From contig NZ_SZQJ01000036.1 of the NCBI RefSeq assembly GCF_013369335.1, positions 186,001-250,000 on the forward strand: a stretch of DNA of 64,000 nt. Direction: 5' to 3'. Under the pieces are notes generated by a model. The model was not told where the DNA came from and searched no databases. It was given only the letters and a program-made list of their open reading frames with translations. The stretch comes from Vibrio sp. JPW-9-11-11 (lineage in GTDB: Bacteria; Pseudomonadota; Gammaproteobacteria; Enterobacterales; Vibrionaceae). Numbering within the stretch: the first letter of the stretch is position 1; every line of letters begins with the position of its first letter. The position numbers and the translations under genes were made by a program. Below, one piece after another: positions 8,205-15,927 of the stretch.

Positions 8205-8696
8205 ATGGAAATAATAATACGTCCGACTCAAACCAATGATGCCGCCGCATTGTCTGATATCTACTCGCAGCCCAAAGCGCAACGGGAAACGCTGCAACTA
8301 CCTAAGCCATCGCTGGCAATGTGGACCAAACGACTCGAGAACATGCCAGAGGGTGTCTACAGCTTTGTCGCCGAAGTCGATGGTCGGGTGGTAGGCAATA
8401 TTGGTTTTGAACATTCGCAGCGGCCACGCAGATCACACTGCGCAAGCTTTGGTTTGGGAGTGCATGATGATTTTCATGGACTGGGAATTGGCAGCAAATT
8501 GATCGCGACGGTACTCGACTTGGCCGACAACTGGTTACAAGTGAAACGGGTCCAAATTGAGGTCAATGCTGACAATGATACCGCCATTGCGTGCTATAAA
8601 AAGTTTGGCTTTGAAATCGAAGGTGAAGCGAAATTTGGCTCTTATCGCGACGGTGAATACATCAATACCTACTACATGGCCAGAATTAAACCTTAA
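8205..8696 (+). CDS. yhhY: YhhY/AaaT-type GNAT acetyltransferase
   Basis: This 163-residue single-domain acetyltransferase matches E. coli YhhY (AaaT) well by eye. It shares the QRPRRSH segment, the DDFHGLGIGSKL acetyl-CoA loop, the DNWL stretch and the C-terminal YKKFGFEIEGEA and GEYINTYYMAR segments. YhhY acetylates the alpha-amino group of some free amino acids and analogues. ATG at 8205 has AAGG about 8 bases upstream. It appears monocistronic, divergent from the MFS operon and convergent with the kinase-like gene. A part in detoxifying amino-acid analogues made by the cluster at 1970-4881 is conceivable, but nothing in the sequence ties them together. Confidence 0.85.
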   Translation: MEIIIRPTQTNDAAALSDIYSQPKAQRETLQLPKPSLAMWTKRLENMPEGVYSFVAEVDGRVVGNIGFEHSQRPRRSHCASFGLGVHDDFHGLGIGSKLIATVLDLADNWLQVKRVQIEVNADNDTAIACYKKFGFEIEGEAKFGSYRDGEYINTYYMARIKP

Positions 8697-8715
8697 TACC
8701 TCAAGGCGTCACTCA

Positions 8716-9684
8716 TTATGGGTACGCCTTAATCCTGTCTAACGCCACCGCCGTCAAACGCTCTGTATAAGCATTGATCTTCCAATGTCCAGGGTTCCAA
8801 CCTTTGATGAAACGTTGAAAATCAGCCCAAGCGACGGCGAAAAGCGGTCGCCACGCTTGTTCCACCTCGCTTGGGCAAAGCTGAGGTTGATATTGTCTTA
8901 ATGCCTGCTTAAGGAGTGAAAAGTATTCATCCACTAACTCTCGCTCCATTGCTGCACAATCCTTAGGTGACACGGCGCTACTGATAAAAAGCGCGACGTC
9001 TTTCATCGCACAGCCGCGCCCAACATACTGAAAGTCCACCGCAGCAGCCTGATATCCGTCGGGCGTAAAGCAGAAATTGGCGACTTTAGCATCACCGTGA
9101 ACAAGGGTTTGGTAGGGCGCGTCGGTTAACACTCGGTCAAGTTTATGAGCACTATTTTTAAGCGTTAGGTCTTGCAGTGCGTGCCATTCGTCGGGCCGGG
9201 TTTCAAGATGCCAATAGCTGCCGTTCGGCCACAAGTCTTGTCCTTCATCACCAATGAACTGGGCGTGAAACTTCGCCAACCACCCGAGGCAAGCACTGAT
9301 GTGACGACGATTCGGCTTGGTTATCACTTGGCTATATCCGGCCTGTTTAAGATCTTCCATCACCAACAGAAATCCATCTTCTTGTGCTCGTCGCCAATAT
9401 TTCTTCGCGACGCGAGCACAGCAATGGTTCGCTTGGTTTGCATACCAGTTCAACTCAACCTGATAGGAACGCCACTTGCGTTGATGAGAGAGCGGCGTGT
9501 TCCAGCCTCTAGGATGTTGGTCATCGGTTGGCAGTTGAATGTGTTTCACGATAACACTGGTGTCGTCGACATGGAGCCTGACTAACTCACCATAACCGCT
9601 CCACAACACTTGCAGTTGTTCGACCGAGTGAATTGGCCCGAAACCTAACTCAGTCAAAATGGGCTGATATTGGCTCTCCATCAT
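8716..9684 (-). CDS. Phosphotransferase-family kinase-like protein
   Basis: This 322-residue protein has the Brenner-type catalytic loop LVHGDAKVANFCF followed by AVDFQYVGRG, which places the metal-binding DFG-like aspartate. It also has a LVMEDL hinge region. These are features of the aminoglycoside phosphotransferase/choline kinase/ecdysteroid-kinase-like superfamily. The substrate is unknown; small alcohols, sugars and antibiotics are all used by relatives. Two adjacent ATGs (9684, 9681) could serve as the start. The gene begins one base after the upstream GNAT gene ends, so the pair is cotranscribed. Confidence 0.82.
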   Translation of the reverse strand: MMESQYQPILTELGFGPIHSVEQLQVLWSGYGELVRLHVDDTSVIVKHIQLPTDDQHPRGWNTPLSHQRKWRSYQVELNWYANQANHCCARVAKKYWRRAQEDGFLLVMEDLKQAGYSQVITKPNRRHISACLGWLAKFHAQFIGDEGQDLWPNGSYWHLETRPDEWHALQDLTLKNSAHKLDRVLTDAPYQTLVHGDAKVANFCFTPDGYQAAAVDFQYVGRGCAMKDVALFISSAVSPKDCAAMERELVDEYFSLLKQALRQYQPQLCPSEVEQAWRPLFAVAWADFQRFIKGWNPGHWKINAYTERLTAVALDRIKAYP

Positions 9685-9685
9685 G

Positions 9686-9964
9686 TTATGCCTTTAAGTG
9701 CGCCCACTCTGGATGACGTTCCAGATAGTGCACCACGTAGCTACACACTGGCTCAACCTTAACCTTCATTTGTTCTAGCTCGGTCAACAGTGCTTCCATC
9801 ATCACCCGACCAAACCCGCGCCCACGAAGTGCTTCGGGAACCTGAGTTGCCGTGATCACATACACGTCTTCTTTAACGACAAACGTTACGGTCGCGTAGT
9901 ACTCATCTTCTAAATGCACGCGGAACTGACTGTTTTGCTGATCGAGAATAACCATATTCGACAT
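9686..9964 (-). CDS. Small GNAT-like acetyltransferase (PF14542, YjdJ-like)
   Basis: The 92-residue protein has the short GNAT layout: an N-terminal beta sheet, ALRGRGFGRVMMEALL as the acetyl-CoA loop, and the C-terminal CSYVVHYLERHPEWAHL stretch typical of the YjdJ/GTNH group (Gcn5-related, PF14542). Members are small acetyl-CoA-binding proteins whose substrates are mostly unknown. The start is the ATG at 9964 with GGGAG upstream. It is the first gene of a two-gene operon with the kinase-like protein and is divergent from plzD. Confidence 0.85.
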   Translation of the reverse strand: MSNMVILDQQNSQFRVHLEDEYYATVTFVVKEDVYVITATQVPEALRGRGFGRVMMEALLTELEQMKVKVEPVCSYVVHYLERHPEWAHLKA

Positions 9965-10133
9965 GTTGACTCCCAAAAATGATAGCTAGCTCATACTTAT
10001 TCAGTAAATTGATGTTTGAACAATAATTAATCCAAACATAGAATTGGAGAGATCCGAGGTGTTGATTGTCATCCGGACGCAATATTTTTACCCACCAACA
10101 AAACAATAACATGGTGGGCGCAACGGAGGCTAG

Positions 10134-10859
10134 ATGAATACCCAAGCGGTGGCAAGAAACGATCAACAGCACACAGAGCGCAGTGTGTCAGTGCTCAACA
10201 GTACCGACGCATTAGCAATGGTCGAGCATGGCGGTGAATTGACGATAGGAATTTCAACGCCTGTTGGCACCACATTCCGTTGTAAAACATCTTTTATCGG
10301 CACGCACTCAAACAATGTCGTCCTCGCTGAGTTACCCAAAATTTCAGACGAAGACCTTGAATACTTTTTCCAGGAGGGGTTCTGGGCCACCATCCGCGCT
10401 ATTTCTCCGCGTGGCGAAGGCGCTGTGATCCATTTTCGAGGCCAACTGCAACATGTGTTGACGGCGCCTCTACCTATCGTGGCTCTATCCGTGCCACAAA
10501 CAATGCAAGTCACACAGCTGCGCAAAGAGCCACGCTTTGACGTGAATCTCTTCGCAAAAGTGGCGGCCGAAAGCCACCGTCTGGACTGTGAAATTCGAGA
10601 TCTGTCTAAAGGGGGGTGTCGTTTTATTACTGCGCCGCTCAGTCGCCCTTTCCAAGTGGGAGAGGAGATCGCGCTGCATGTGAAACTGAATACCATCAAG
10701 GGCACTCAATTTGAGCCTCTATTTGGCAAAATATGTAACCTGCAACGCTCGATGCATTATGCCCGCTACGGCGTAGCCTTTACTGACAATGGAAAAGACA
10801 ACGCCAAAGTGTTGCTTGGCCAGCTCAAATTTAACGGCACCAAACTGACATTGAGATAA
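10134..10859 (+). CDS. plzD: PilZ-domain cyclic-di-GMP receptor PlzD
   Basis: This 241-residue protein resembles V. cholerae PlzD (VCA0042). It has an N-terminal YcgR-like beta-barrel domain (about 20-120) and a C-terminal PilZ domain. The PilZ binding residues are both present: R130-KEP-R134 (RxxxR) and D156-L-S158-K-G-G161 (DxSxxG). These clamp a cyclic di-GMP molecule at the interface with the N-terminal domain. The role is cytoplasmic signalling; V. cholerae PlzD affects motility and virulence. A strong GGAGG sits 4 bases before ATG 10134. The gene is convergent with gltS and lies about 2 kb from the DUF368 gene, the same neighbourhood as VCA0040-VCA0042. Confidence 0.92.
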   Translation: MNTQAVARNDQQHTERSVSVLNSTDALAMVEHGGELTIGISTPVGTTFRCKTSFIGTHSNNVVLAELPKISDEDLEYFFQEGFWATIRAISPRGEGAVIHFRGQLQHVLTAPLPIVALSVPQTMQVTQLRKEPRFDVNLFAKVAAESHRLDCEIRDLSKGGCRFITAPLSRPFQVGEEIALHVKLNTIKGTQFEPLFGKICNLQRSMHYARYGVAFTDNGKDNAKVLLGQLKFNGTKLTLR

Positions 10860-10870
10860 CCCCTAAAACA

Positions 10871-10903
10871 GACAACGGCCGGCACATTGTGCCGGCCGTT
10901 GTC
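10871..10903 (-). terminator. Perfect 15-bp hairpin between plzD and gltS
   Basis: Bases 10871-10885 and 10889-10903 are perfectly complementary with a 3-base loop and very GC-rich arms. On the minus strand TGTTTT follows, so it terminates gltS best. It sits in the convergent gap and may also stop plzD transcription, although no T-run follows on that strand. Confidence 0.75.
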
Positions 10904-10906
10904 GTG

Positions 10907-12133
10907 TTAGCCGATGAAAGAGATGTAGCCCTGCAGAATGATCAAGTTGACGATATCGATAAAGAAAGCGCCAACGATAGGCACCACCATAAAAGCTTGT
11001 GGCGAAGGACCAAATCGATTGACCAACGAACCCATGTTCATGACCGCCGTTGGCGTTGCTCCCAAGCCAAAACCGCAATGTCCGCCTGCTATCACCGCGG
11101 CATCATAGTTCGCTCCCATCACCTTAAAAGTGACAAAGTAAGCAAATATCCCCAATACTAGAGACTGCACAGCCAAAATCAGCAAAAAAGGTATGGCAAG
11201 ATCGAAGATATTCCACAGTTTCAAGCTCATTAGCGCCATCGCCAAAAACAGCGACAGAGAAACCGTACCTAAAATATCTACGGTTTCGGCATTGACCTTG
11301 TGCGTTTTGGTCACTTCCAGCACATTAGTAATAAACACACCAATAAACAGGGCATAGACAAAATCAGGAATCATTAACCAACTGATTTCAAAGCTGCTAA
11401 CCCACTGTTCTAAGTACTTAGACCCGGTCACGCAAATCAGCAAAATAAACAGCACTTCGATGACTTTTTTGGCCGTAACCTTGTCTTCTTCATATTCGTT
11501 GTAAGTGACCAGCTCAGGAAAACGCTTATGGGTATCAATGCCCGAACCATACTCAGATTCAAAGCCGTTGTTGTTAATCAGTTTTTGCGCAACAGGGCTA
11601 CCGATGATACCACCAATGATCAGACCAAAAGTCGCAGATGCCATGGCGATCTCAAGCGTATTGCTTAAACCGTACGTCTCGGTAAAGGTTTGCGACCAAG
11701 CGGCGCCTGTGCCATGCCCCCCCGATAGAGTAATCGAGCCCGCAATAAGCCCCATCAAGGGGTCCAATCCCAGCGCAGTCGCCAACGTGACCCCAACCCC
11801 GTTTTGGATCATGATATAAAAAGACGCCACTGCAAGAAAAATGAACACCTTCGCCCCGCCTTTCATCAGTTGCGTATAGTTGGCAGCAAGCCCAACCGTG
11901 GCAAAGAACATCAACATAAAGATTTTCTGCAGCGGTAACGAGAAGGCTAAATCGATACCATTAAAGTGCAACACAGTGATCGCACAAGCGACGATCAGTC
12001 CGCCGACGATGGGTTCAGGGATATTGAATTGTTTAAGAATCGGTAGTTTGGAATTAACGAAGTGGCCCAAGAACAATACGCTGATGGCGATTAAGAAAGA
12101 TTCTAGCGGCCCAACTGAAATTATCTGATTCAT
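10907..12133 (-). CDS. gltS: Sodium/glutamate symporter GltS
   Basis: This 408-residue membrane protein has the GltS family architecture: two inverted halves separated by a hydrophilic loop (about residues 190-225), and glycine-rich re-entrant segments (SITLSGGHGTGAAW and VIAGGHCGFGLGATPTAVMNM) that form the transport site. It carries L-glutamate across the inner membrane with Na+. AGAGG precedes the ATG at 12133. It is monocistronic, transcribed away from the qrr gene that lies about 300 bases upstream on the same strand. A terminator follows it at 10871-10903. Confidence 0.95.
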   Translation of the reverse strand: MNQIISVGPLESFLIAISVLFLGHFVNSKLPILKQFNIPEPIVGGLIVACAITVLHFNGIDLAFSLPLQKIFMLMFFATVGLAANYTQLMKGGAKVFIFLAVASFYIMIQNGVGVTLATALGLDPLMGLIAGSITLSGGHGTGAAWSQTFTETYGLSNTLEIAMASATFGLIIGGIIGSPVAQKLINNNGFESEYGSGIDTHKRFPELVTYNEYEEDKVTAKKVIEVLFILLICVTGSKYLEQWVSSFEISWLMIPDFVYALFIGVFITNVLEVTKTHKVNAETVDILGTVSLSLFLAMALMSLKLWNIFDLAIPFLLILAVQSLVLGIFAYFVTFKVMGANYDAAVIAGGHCGFGLGATPTAVMNMGSLVNRFGPSPQAFMVVPIVGAFFIDIVNLIILQGYISFIG

Positions 12134-12441
12134 ATAACCTCTTATTAGTTACGCACTCATCTTCCTTAATGAGTTGAGAGCTAAATAGCTCCACAGAGCA
12201 TGGCTCATTAACTGATTATTCTATTGAAATGTATCCTTATACAAACAGCCTCAATACGCTGGTTTCAACAGGTTGTCTCTACCAAAACGGTAGCAAGACG
12301 AAAAAGAAAGCGGACATTATTAATAAAAACCACACAAAAAGTCGAGTCTAGTCGACTGTTGGGAAGGAAATGAGTGGAGATTTTGCCTTAAATTAGCCTT
12401 TATCAAACACTCTGACTACAAAGGTGTCACATTGTTCAGAT

Positions 12442-12475
12442 AAAAAAAGAGCCAAACGCAATGGTGCGTTTGGCT
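12442..12475 (-). terminator. Rho-independent terminator of qrr
   Basis: An 11-base-pair stem (12475-12465 with 12460-12450) and 4-base loop are followed on the minus strand by a run of seven T at 12448-12442. It forms the 3' end of the Qrr RNA. Confidence 0.93.
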
Positions 12476-12550
12476 TATATATAGTGTGAACAAATAGCAT
12501 TCACTAACAACGTCAGTTGGCTAGGTGACCCTCGGCTTAAGAAGGGTCGA
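12442..12550 (-). ncRNA. qrr: Qrr quorum-regulatory small RNA
   Basis: Minus-strand bases 12550-12442 match the Vibrio Qrr family closely. The 5' stem-loop GACCCT...AGGGTC is at 12547-12526. The invariant CCTAGCCAACTGACGTTGTT segment that pairs with luxR/hapR-type mRNA follows at about 12523-12504. A Rho-independent terminator whose stem starts GCCAAACGCA completes the RNA. The length, about 109 bases, fits the family. Qrr RNAs act with Hfq to control the master quorum regulator and other mRNAs. A sigma-54 promoter and a LuxO-like site lie upstream. The exact 5' end is inferred from the promoter position. Which of the qrr copies this is cannot be told from the window. luxO is not in view. Confidence 0.95.
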
Positions 12551-12559
12551 TTTAAACAA

Positions 12560-12575
12560 TGCAGATAGCGTGCCA
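12560..12575 (-). promoter_or_regulatory. Sigma-54 (RpoN) promoter of qrr
   Basis: Minus-strand TGGCACGCTATCTGCA matches the sigma-54 consensus TGGCAC-N5-TTGCA with one change (C for T in the -12 element); the GG and GC pairs are correctly spaced. Transcription would start about 12 bases downstream, near 12550, matching the Qrr 5' end. Confidence 0.9.
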
Positions 12576-12630
12576 ACTATAAAAAGTAGGGTTTATTTGC
12601 CATAAGCCGCATTATTTAAGCGAAAACTTA

Positions 12631-12664
12631 TCTTAAAATGCAATATGAAAATTGCATTTTGCAA
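12631..12664 (-). promoter_or_regulatory. LuxO enhancer sites for qrr
   Basis: TTGCATTTTGCAA at 12652-12664 is an exact match to the LuxO operator pattern TTGCA-W3-TGCAA. A weaker site, TCTTAAAATGCAA at 12631-12643, keeps the second half-site. They lie roughly 80-115 bases upstream of the predicted start, a normal distance for sigma-54 enhancers. Phosphorylated LuxO would activate qrr from here at low cell density. Confidence 0.85.
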
Positions 12665-12780
12665 AAAGTTGCAATTTTATAAGAAACTGTATTCCTATAA
12701 ACATTTCTATCAACGTTGATTTGACGATACTTTTTTCGATACAGAATCGATATACTCTCTGCACTTACTTTTAGCATTCT

Positions 12781-13707
12781 ATGACCATGAACTATTTGTC
12801 TACATTTTTGAAAGGTATGGCGATGGGCGCTGCCGATGTGGTGCCTGGCGTGTCAGGCGGAACCATTGCGTTCATTACGGGGATTTACGATACGTTGCTC
12901 GAGAGTATTCGTCGTGTGAACCCAAGCGTACTGGGGATATGGAAACGTGACGGCTTTAAGGCCGCGTTTAACCACATTAACGGCGGCTTTTTGATCGCTC
13001 TGTTTGGCGGCGTCCTTACGAGTATCGCGACACTCGCGAAACTGATCTCTTGGTTGTTAGTCACCCATCCGATCCCAATCTGGTCATTTTTCTTCGGCCT
13101 GATCTTAGTTTCTGTCTTCCATATGTTAAAGCAAATTGAGCAAAGAACCTTCAGCCGGGCATTGGCACTGCTGTTGGGGGTGGGCTTTGCCTACACCATT
13201 ACCATACTCAATCCTCTGCAGCTCGAACCCTCTAGCATCAATGTATTATTTGCTGGAGGCATCGCCATTTGTGCGATGATTCTACCGGGAATTTCTGGCA
13301 GCTTTATCCTACTGCTTATCGGTATGTACGCGCCCGTTCTCGGTGCCGTGAAGTCATTTGACATCCCTGTTCTCGCGCTCTTTCTAGCCGGCTGCGTAGC
13401 AGGTTTATTAACATTTTCTCATCTGCTCTCTTGGCTGCTAACCCGCTTTAGAGATCTCACCTTGGTGTTTTTGACCGGCCTTATGCTCGGCACATTACCC
13501 AAGATTTGGCCGTGGAAAGAGACCATCAGTTGGCGAATTAACTCCAAAGGTGAGCAAGTCCCACTGGTCGAACACAATCTGACCCCATTCGATTTCGAAG
13601 CCGTCACCTCACAACCATCCCAGCTAGGGCTTGCGATCATCTGTATGTTGTTTGCGATTGTGTTGGTTCTTGGGCTTGAGAAGTTCGCCGAGCAGCGCGA
13701 CCTGTAA
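12781..13707 (+). CDS. popT: DUF368 undecaprenyl-phosphate translocase PopT
   Basis: This 308-residue polytopic membrane protein is a DUF368 member. It shows the two related motifs PGVSGGTIAFITGIYD (about residues 22-37) and PGISGSFILLLIGMY (about 171-185), which mark the inverted repeat of the family. DUF368 proteins, including V. cholerae VCA0040 and B. subtilis PopT, return undecaprenyl phosphate across the inner membrane for reuse in peptidoglycan and other envelope polymers. The V. cholerae protein matters most at alkaline pH. Start codons ATG 12781 and ATG 12787 are both possible; no strong ribosome binding site is seen. The qrr gene is divergent upstream, and a terminator follows. Confidence 0.9.
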   Translation: MTMNYLSTFLKGMAMGAADVVPGVSGGTIAFITGIYDTLLESIRRVNPSVLGIWKRDGFKAAFNHINGGFLIALFGGVLTSIATLAKLISWLLVTHPIPIWSFFFGLILVSVFHMLKQIEQRTFSRALALLLGVGFAYTITILNPLQLEPSSINVLFAGGIAICAMILPGISGSFILLLIGMYAPVLGAVKSFDIPVLALFLAGCVAGLLTFSHLLSWLLTRFRDLTLVFLTGLMLGTLPKIWPWKETISWRINSKGEQVPLVEHNLTPFDFEAVTSQPSQLGLAIICMLFAIVLVLGLEKFAEQRDL

Positions 13708-13730
13708 TCATCCCCCCCGCCCGACTCTAA

Positions 13731-13763
13731 AACAAAGCGACCTCAACGGTCGCTTTGTTCTTT
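13731..13763 (+). terminator. Terminator after popT
   Basis: Arms 13731-13742 and 13748-13759 form a 12-base-pair stem with a 5-base loop, followed by TCTTTC. It lies 24 bases beyond the popT stop codon and separates it from the iron genes. Confidence 0.8.
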
Positions 13764-13773
13764 CATACAAAAT

Positions 13774-13792
13774 ACAAATGATAATTAATTGC
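13774..13792 (+). promoter_or_regulatory. Fur-box-like site before the FhuF-like gene
   Basis: ACAAATGATAATTAATTGC agrees with the 19-base Fur consensus at 12 positions, including a central ATGATAAT core. It lies about 60 bases before the FhuF-like start and is the weakest of the three candidate Fur sites in the window. Confidence 0.5.
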
Positions 13793-13849
13793 AACTGTGC
13801 GCTTGTTTATTTAAGCTGAGGCGATGATTTTTCATTTCGTCCATTTCTG

Positions 13850-14575
13850 ATGACTAAGCACGTTTTTTTTGACACCCTATTTGAACACGCACGTCACGTC
13901 ACGCCTTACCTCGATGGCCAACTCTCGCCAAGAACACCAGCGGTCACGCCATTAATCCAACTAGGTAGTCCCAGCTCCGAGACTATTCAATCGCTGTATC
14001 GAGAGCTGCAACTCGCACATCCTGAAGCTGGCGCAGCCTATTGGTTAACGCGAACCTGGACGTTATTATGCTGGCAACCGATATATGTTGCTTTCGTCTC
14101 GATTTACGCGTGTCATGGTTTACCTAAGTTGTCCTCCATGGCACAAAGCGTCCAACCCAGGTTTATCAGCGGTTTTCATTTTGACTCATTAACCTACACC
14201 CAAGACAGTCAACAGGTATTGATCACCCAAGCAGGATCAGAACTCATCGCTCTGTTTGACTACTTTCGAGAGCAAATAGCGCAATGGACTCGCATACGTC
14301 CTGGCTTTACGCAACACTTGTTTGCTGATGCCATTTTGGGATGCGTGGTCAAATTGCATCACTTCTATCCCCACTTAGGGGGGGAGTTTCTTCTCCAACA
14401 CGCAAAGCGGTGGCTCAGAGCCTGCCACTTACCGGAAAAACACTTGCACTCACTGCGCTACGATAGCGACACTCACCGGCTCACTTTAGTGCGCACCAGT
14501 TGCTGTTTGGTCTACAAATGTGAGGGGCGCAAGTTGTGTCAAAATTGCCCCCGTCACCCCGACAATAAACGTTAG
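13850..14575 (+). CDS. FhuF-like siderophore-iron reductase
   Basis: The protein has 241 residues. Its C-terminus carries CC-x10-C-x2-C (in CCLVYKCEGRKLCQNCPR), the cysteine signature with which FhuF-type proteins hold a [2Fe-2S] cluster. Such cytoplasmic reductases reduce Fe(III) bound to hydroxamate siderophores and so release the iron. Location at the head of an aerobactin locus and a Fur-like site upstream agree with this. The rest of the sequence is only loosely FhuF-like, as is usual in the family. ATG 13850 is used; no clear ribosome binding site was seen. The last 4 bases overlap the convergent MFS gene. Ferric aerobactin as the substrate is inferred from context. Confidence 0.82.
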   Translation: MTKHVFFDTLFEHARHVTPYLDGQLSPRTPAVTPLIQLGSPSSETIQSLYRELQLAHPEAGAAYWLTRTWTLLCWQPIYVAFVSIYACHGLPKLSSMAQSVQPRFISGFHFDSLTYTQDSQQVLITQAGSELIALFDYFREQIAQWTRIRPGFTQHLFADAILGCVVKLHHFYPHLGGEFLLQHAKRWLRACHLPEKHLHSLRYDSDTHRLTLVRTSCCLVYKCEGRKLCQNCPRHPDNKR

Positions 14576-15777
14576 GAGCTAACTTGCACCGCGACAGGCT
14601 TTGACCGAGCAGTATAAGCCGCCACGACAATGATCCCGCCGAATAACACGCAGAGGTAGATAGGATAATGCGGCGAGACAGTGGCAGTAAACGCGAGTAG
14701 CGAGGCGAGCCCATAACCTAGGGTGTGGGACATGGAGATATAGCCCGCGACCGCCCCAGGTGCATGTTCGTATTGAGCCGTGGCCGCCGACGTATAGGCG
14801 GGCACCAGAAATGCCGCGCCAATTGCAGTGAAGACCATTGCCACTGAGAGTACCCAAACTTGCTCGACCAGAAATAAGGTTAAGCCCAACACAAGCAATA
14901 ACGCACCCAACCGATACATTTGCTCTGGTGAGAGACGCTTTTTCTTGATCACCATAACTTGAGTGACGAAGGTACACGCCGCACTGACCGTTAACAGACC
15001 GCCGATCGCATCGCTAATCTGGCTGGTTGACCAAGCCGTAAGCGCATCAATCAAAGGTGAAAAGCTATATTGAAGTAAGGCAATCGCGGCACATAAGAGT
15101 AAGCCGCTCAGTAAATAACGCCACAGACGCGGGCCTGGCAACCAAGGCAGTGGTGTATCGTTGCCTTGTTTTGACGTCCCCCTTACCGGGGCGGGCAGCA
15201 AGCATGCGCCACATAACGCCGCGATGGGGAGCAACACCATGACAACTAAAGGCGCGAACGGCGACAGCTTTAATACCAATATCGAGATCATCGGCCCCAG
15301 CAAACGACCCACACTCAACCCGATACTCACTGAAGTGATCGCTTGCAGGCGATTTTGTTCACCACACAACATAATGGCCCAGTGCTGACTGGCCGGTATG
15401 ATGCCTGATACGGTGCAGCCATAGATGACTCGCGCAATCACCAAGCCAACTAAACACCCCACATAGCCAAATAAGGTGTCGCGACTGCCGATGGCAAAGA
15501 GCGCCAGCAAGCTAAAACTTAACGCCATACCAGTAAGGGCCTGAATCACTACGCGCTTTGGTCCATATTTATCACTCACCCTTCCCCAAAAAGGCGCGGA
15601 GGGAAGAAATAAAAAGCTACCAATGGCGATCAATATCGACCAAGTCGGCAGATCAAACGCAGACTCCTCGATCAAAAAAGGGAGCGAAACCAACAAGCCA
15701 TTTTGACCGATGCCCATTAAGGCGGCGGACAACCCAATAACGGCCAACTGAGAAGATTGTTTATTAATTTTAGCCAT
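14572..15777 (-). CDS. MFS transporter, candidate aerobactin exporter
   Basis: This protein of about 401 residues has twelve predicted helices and the MFS loop motif GRVSDKYGPKRVV between helices 2 and 3, typical of drug/H+ antiporter-type MFS proteins. It is divergent from the siderophore ABC importer across a strong Fur box at 15847-15865 and convergent with the FhuF-like gene. Several siderophore loci carry an MFS exporter (PvsC for vibrioferrin, ShiF near aerobactin genes), so export of aerobactin is the best guess, but the sequence does not prove it. Start ATG 15777 (MAKINKQ) is preferred; ATG 15786 is in frame and has no better ribosome site. Confidence 0.8.
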   Translation of the reverse strand: MAKINKQSSQLAVIGLSAALMGIGQNGLLVSLPFLIEESAFDLPTWSILIAIGSFLFLPSAPFWGRVSDKYGPKRVVIQALTGMALSFSLLALFAIGSRDTLFGYVGCLVGLVIARVIYGCTVSGIIPASQHWAIMLCGEQNRLQAITSVSIGLSVGRLLGPMISILVLKLSPFAPLVVMVLLPIAALCGACLLPAPVRGTSKQGNDTPLPWLPGPRLWRYLLSGLLLCAAIALLQYSFSPLIDALTAWSTSQISDAIGGLLTVSAACTFVTQVMVIKKKRLSPEQMYRLGALLLVLGLTLFLVEQVWVLSVAMVFTAIGAAFLVPAYTSAATAQYEHAPGAVAGYISMSHTLGYGLASLLAFTATVSPHYPIYLCVLFGGIIVVAAYTARSKPVAVQVSS

Positions 15778-15846
15778 AGTTACCATCGCTATGTAGACGC
15801 TGACGTTAGCCAGCCATAGCGTGCCATATTAGTAATATAATTATTG

Positions 15847-15865
15847 ATAATGAAAATAATTATCA
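15847..15865 (+). promoter_or_regulatory. Fur box shared by MFS gene and FhuCDB-type operon
   Basis: GATAATGAAAATAATTATC matches the 19-base Fur consensus at 17 positions. It lies 70 bases from the MFS start and 63 bases from the ATPase start, in the divergent gap, so one iron-responsive site probably represses both units. Confidence 0.88.
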
Positions 15866-15927
15866 TTGGTATTTTGTTATGGTAACATTAACCAATCGTA
15901 ACCCTTAACTCAACTTTGTATTGCACT

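Noticed and set aside
10163..10705. A 180-residue antisense frame across plzD.
   Set aside because: plzD has intact PilZ motifs and a strong ribosome site; the antisense frame has neither recognisable motifs nor a start signal.
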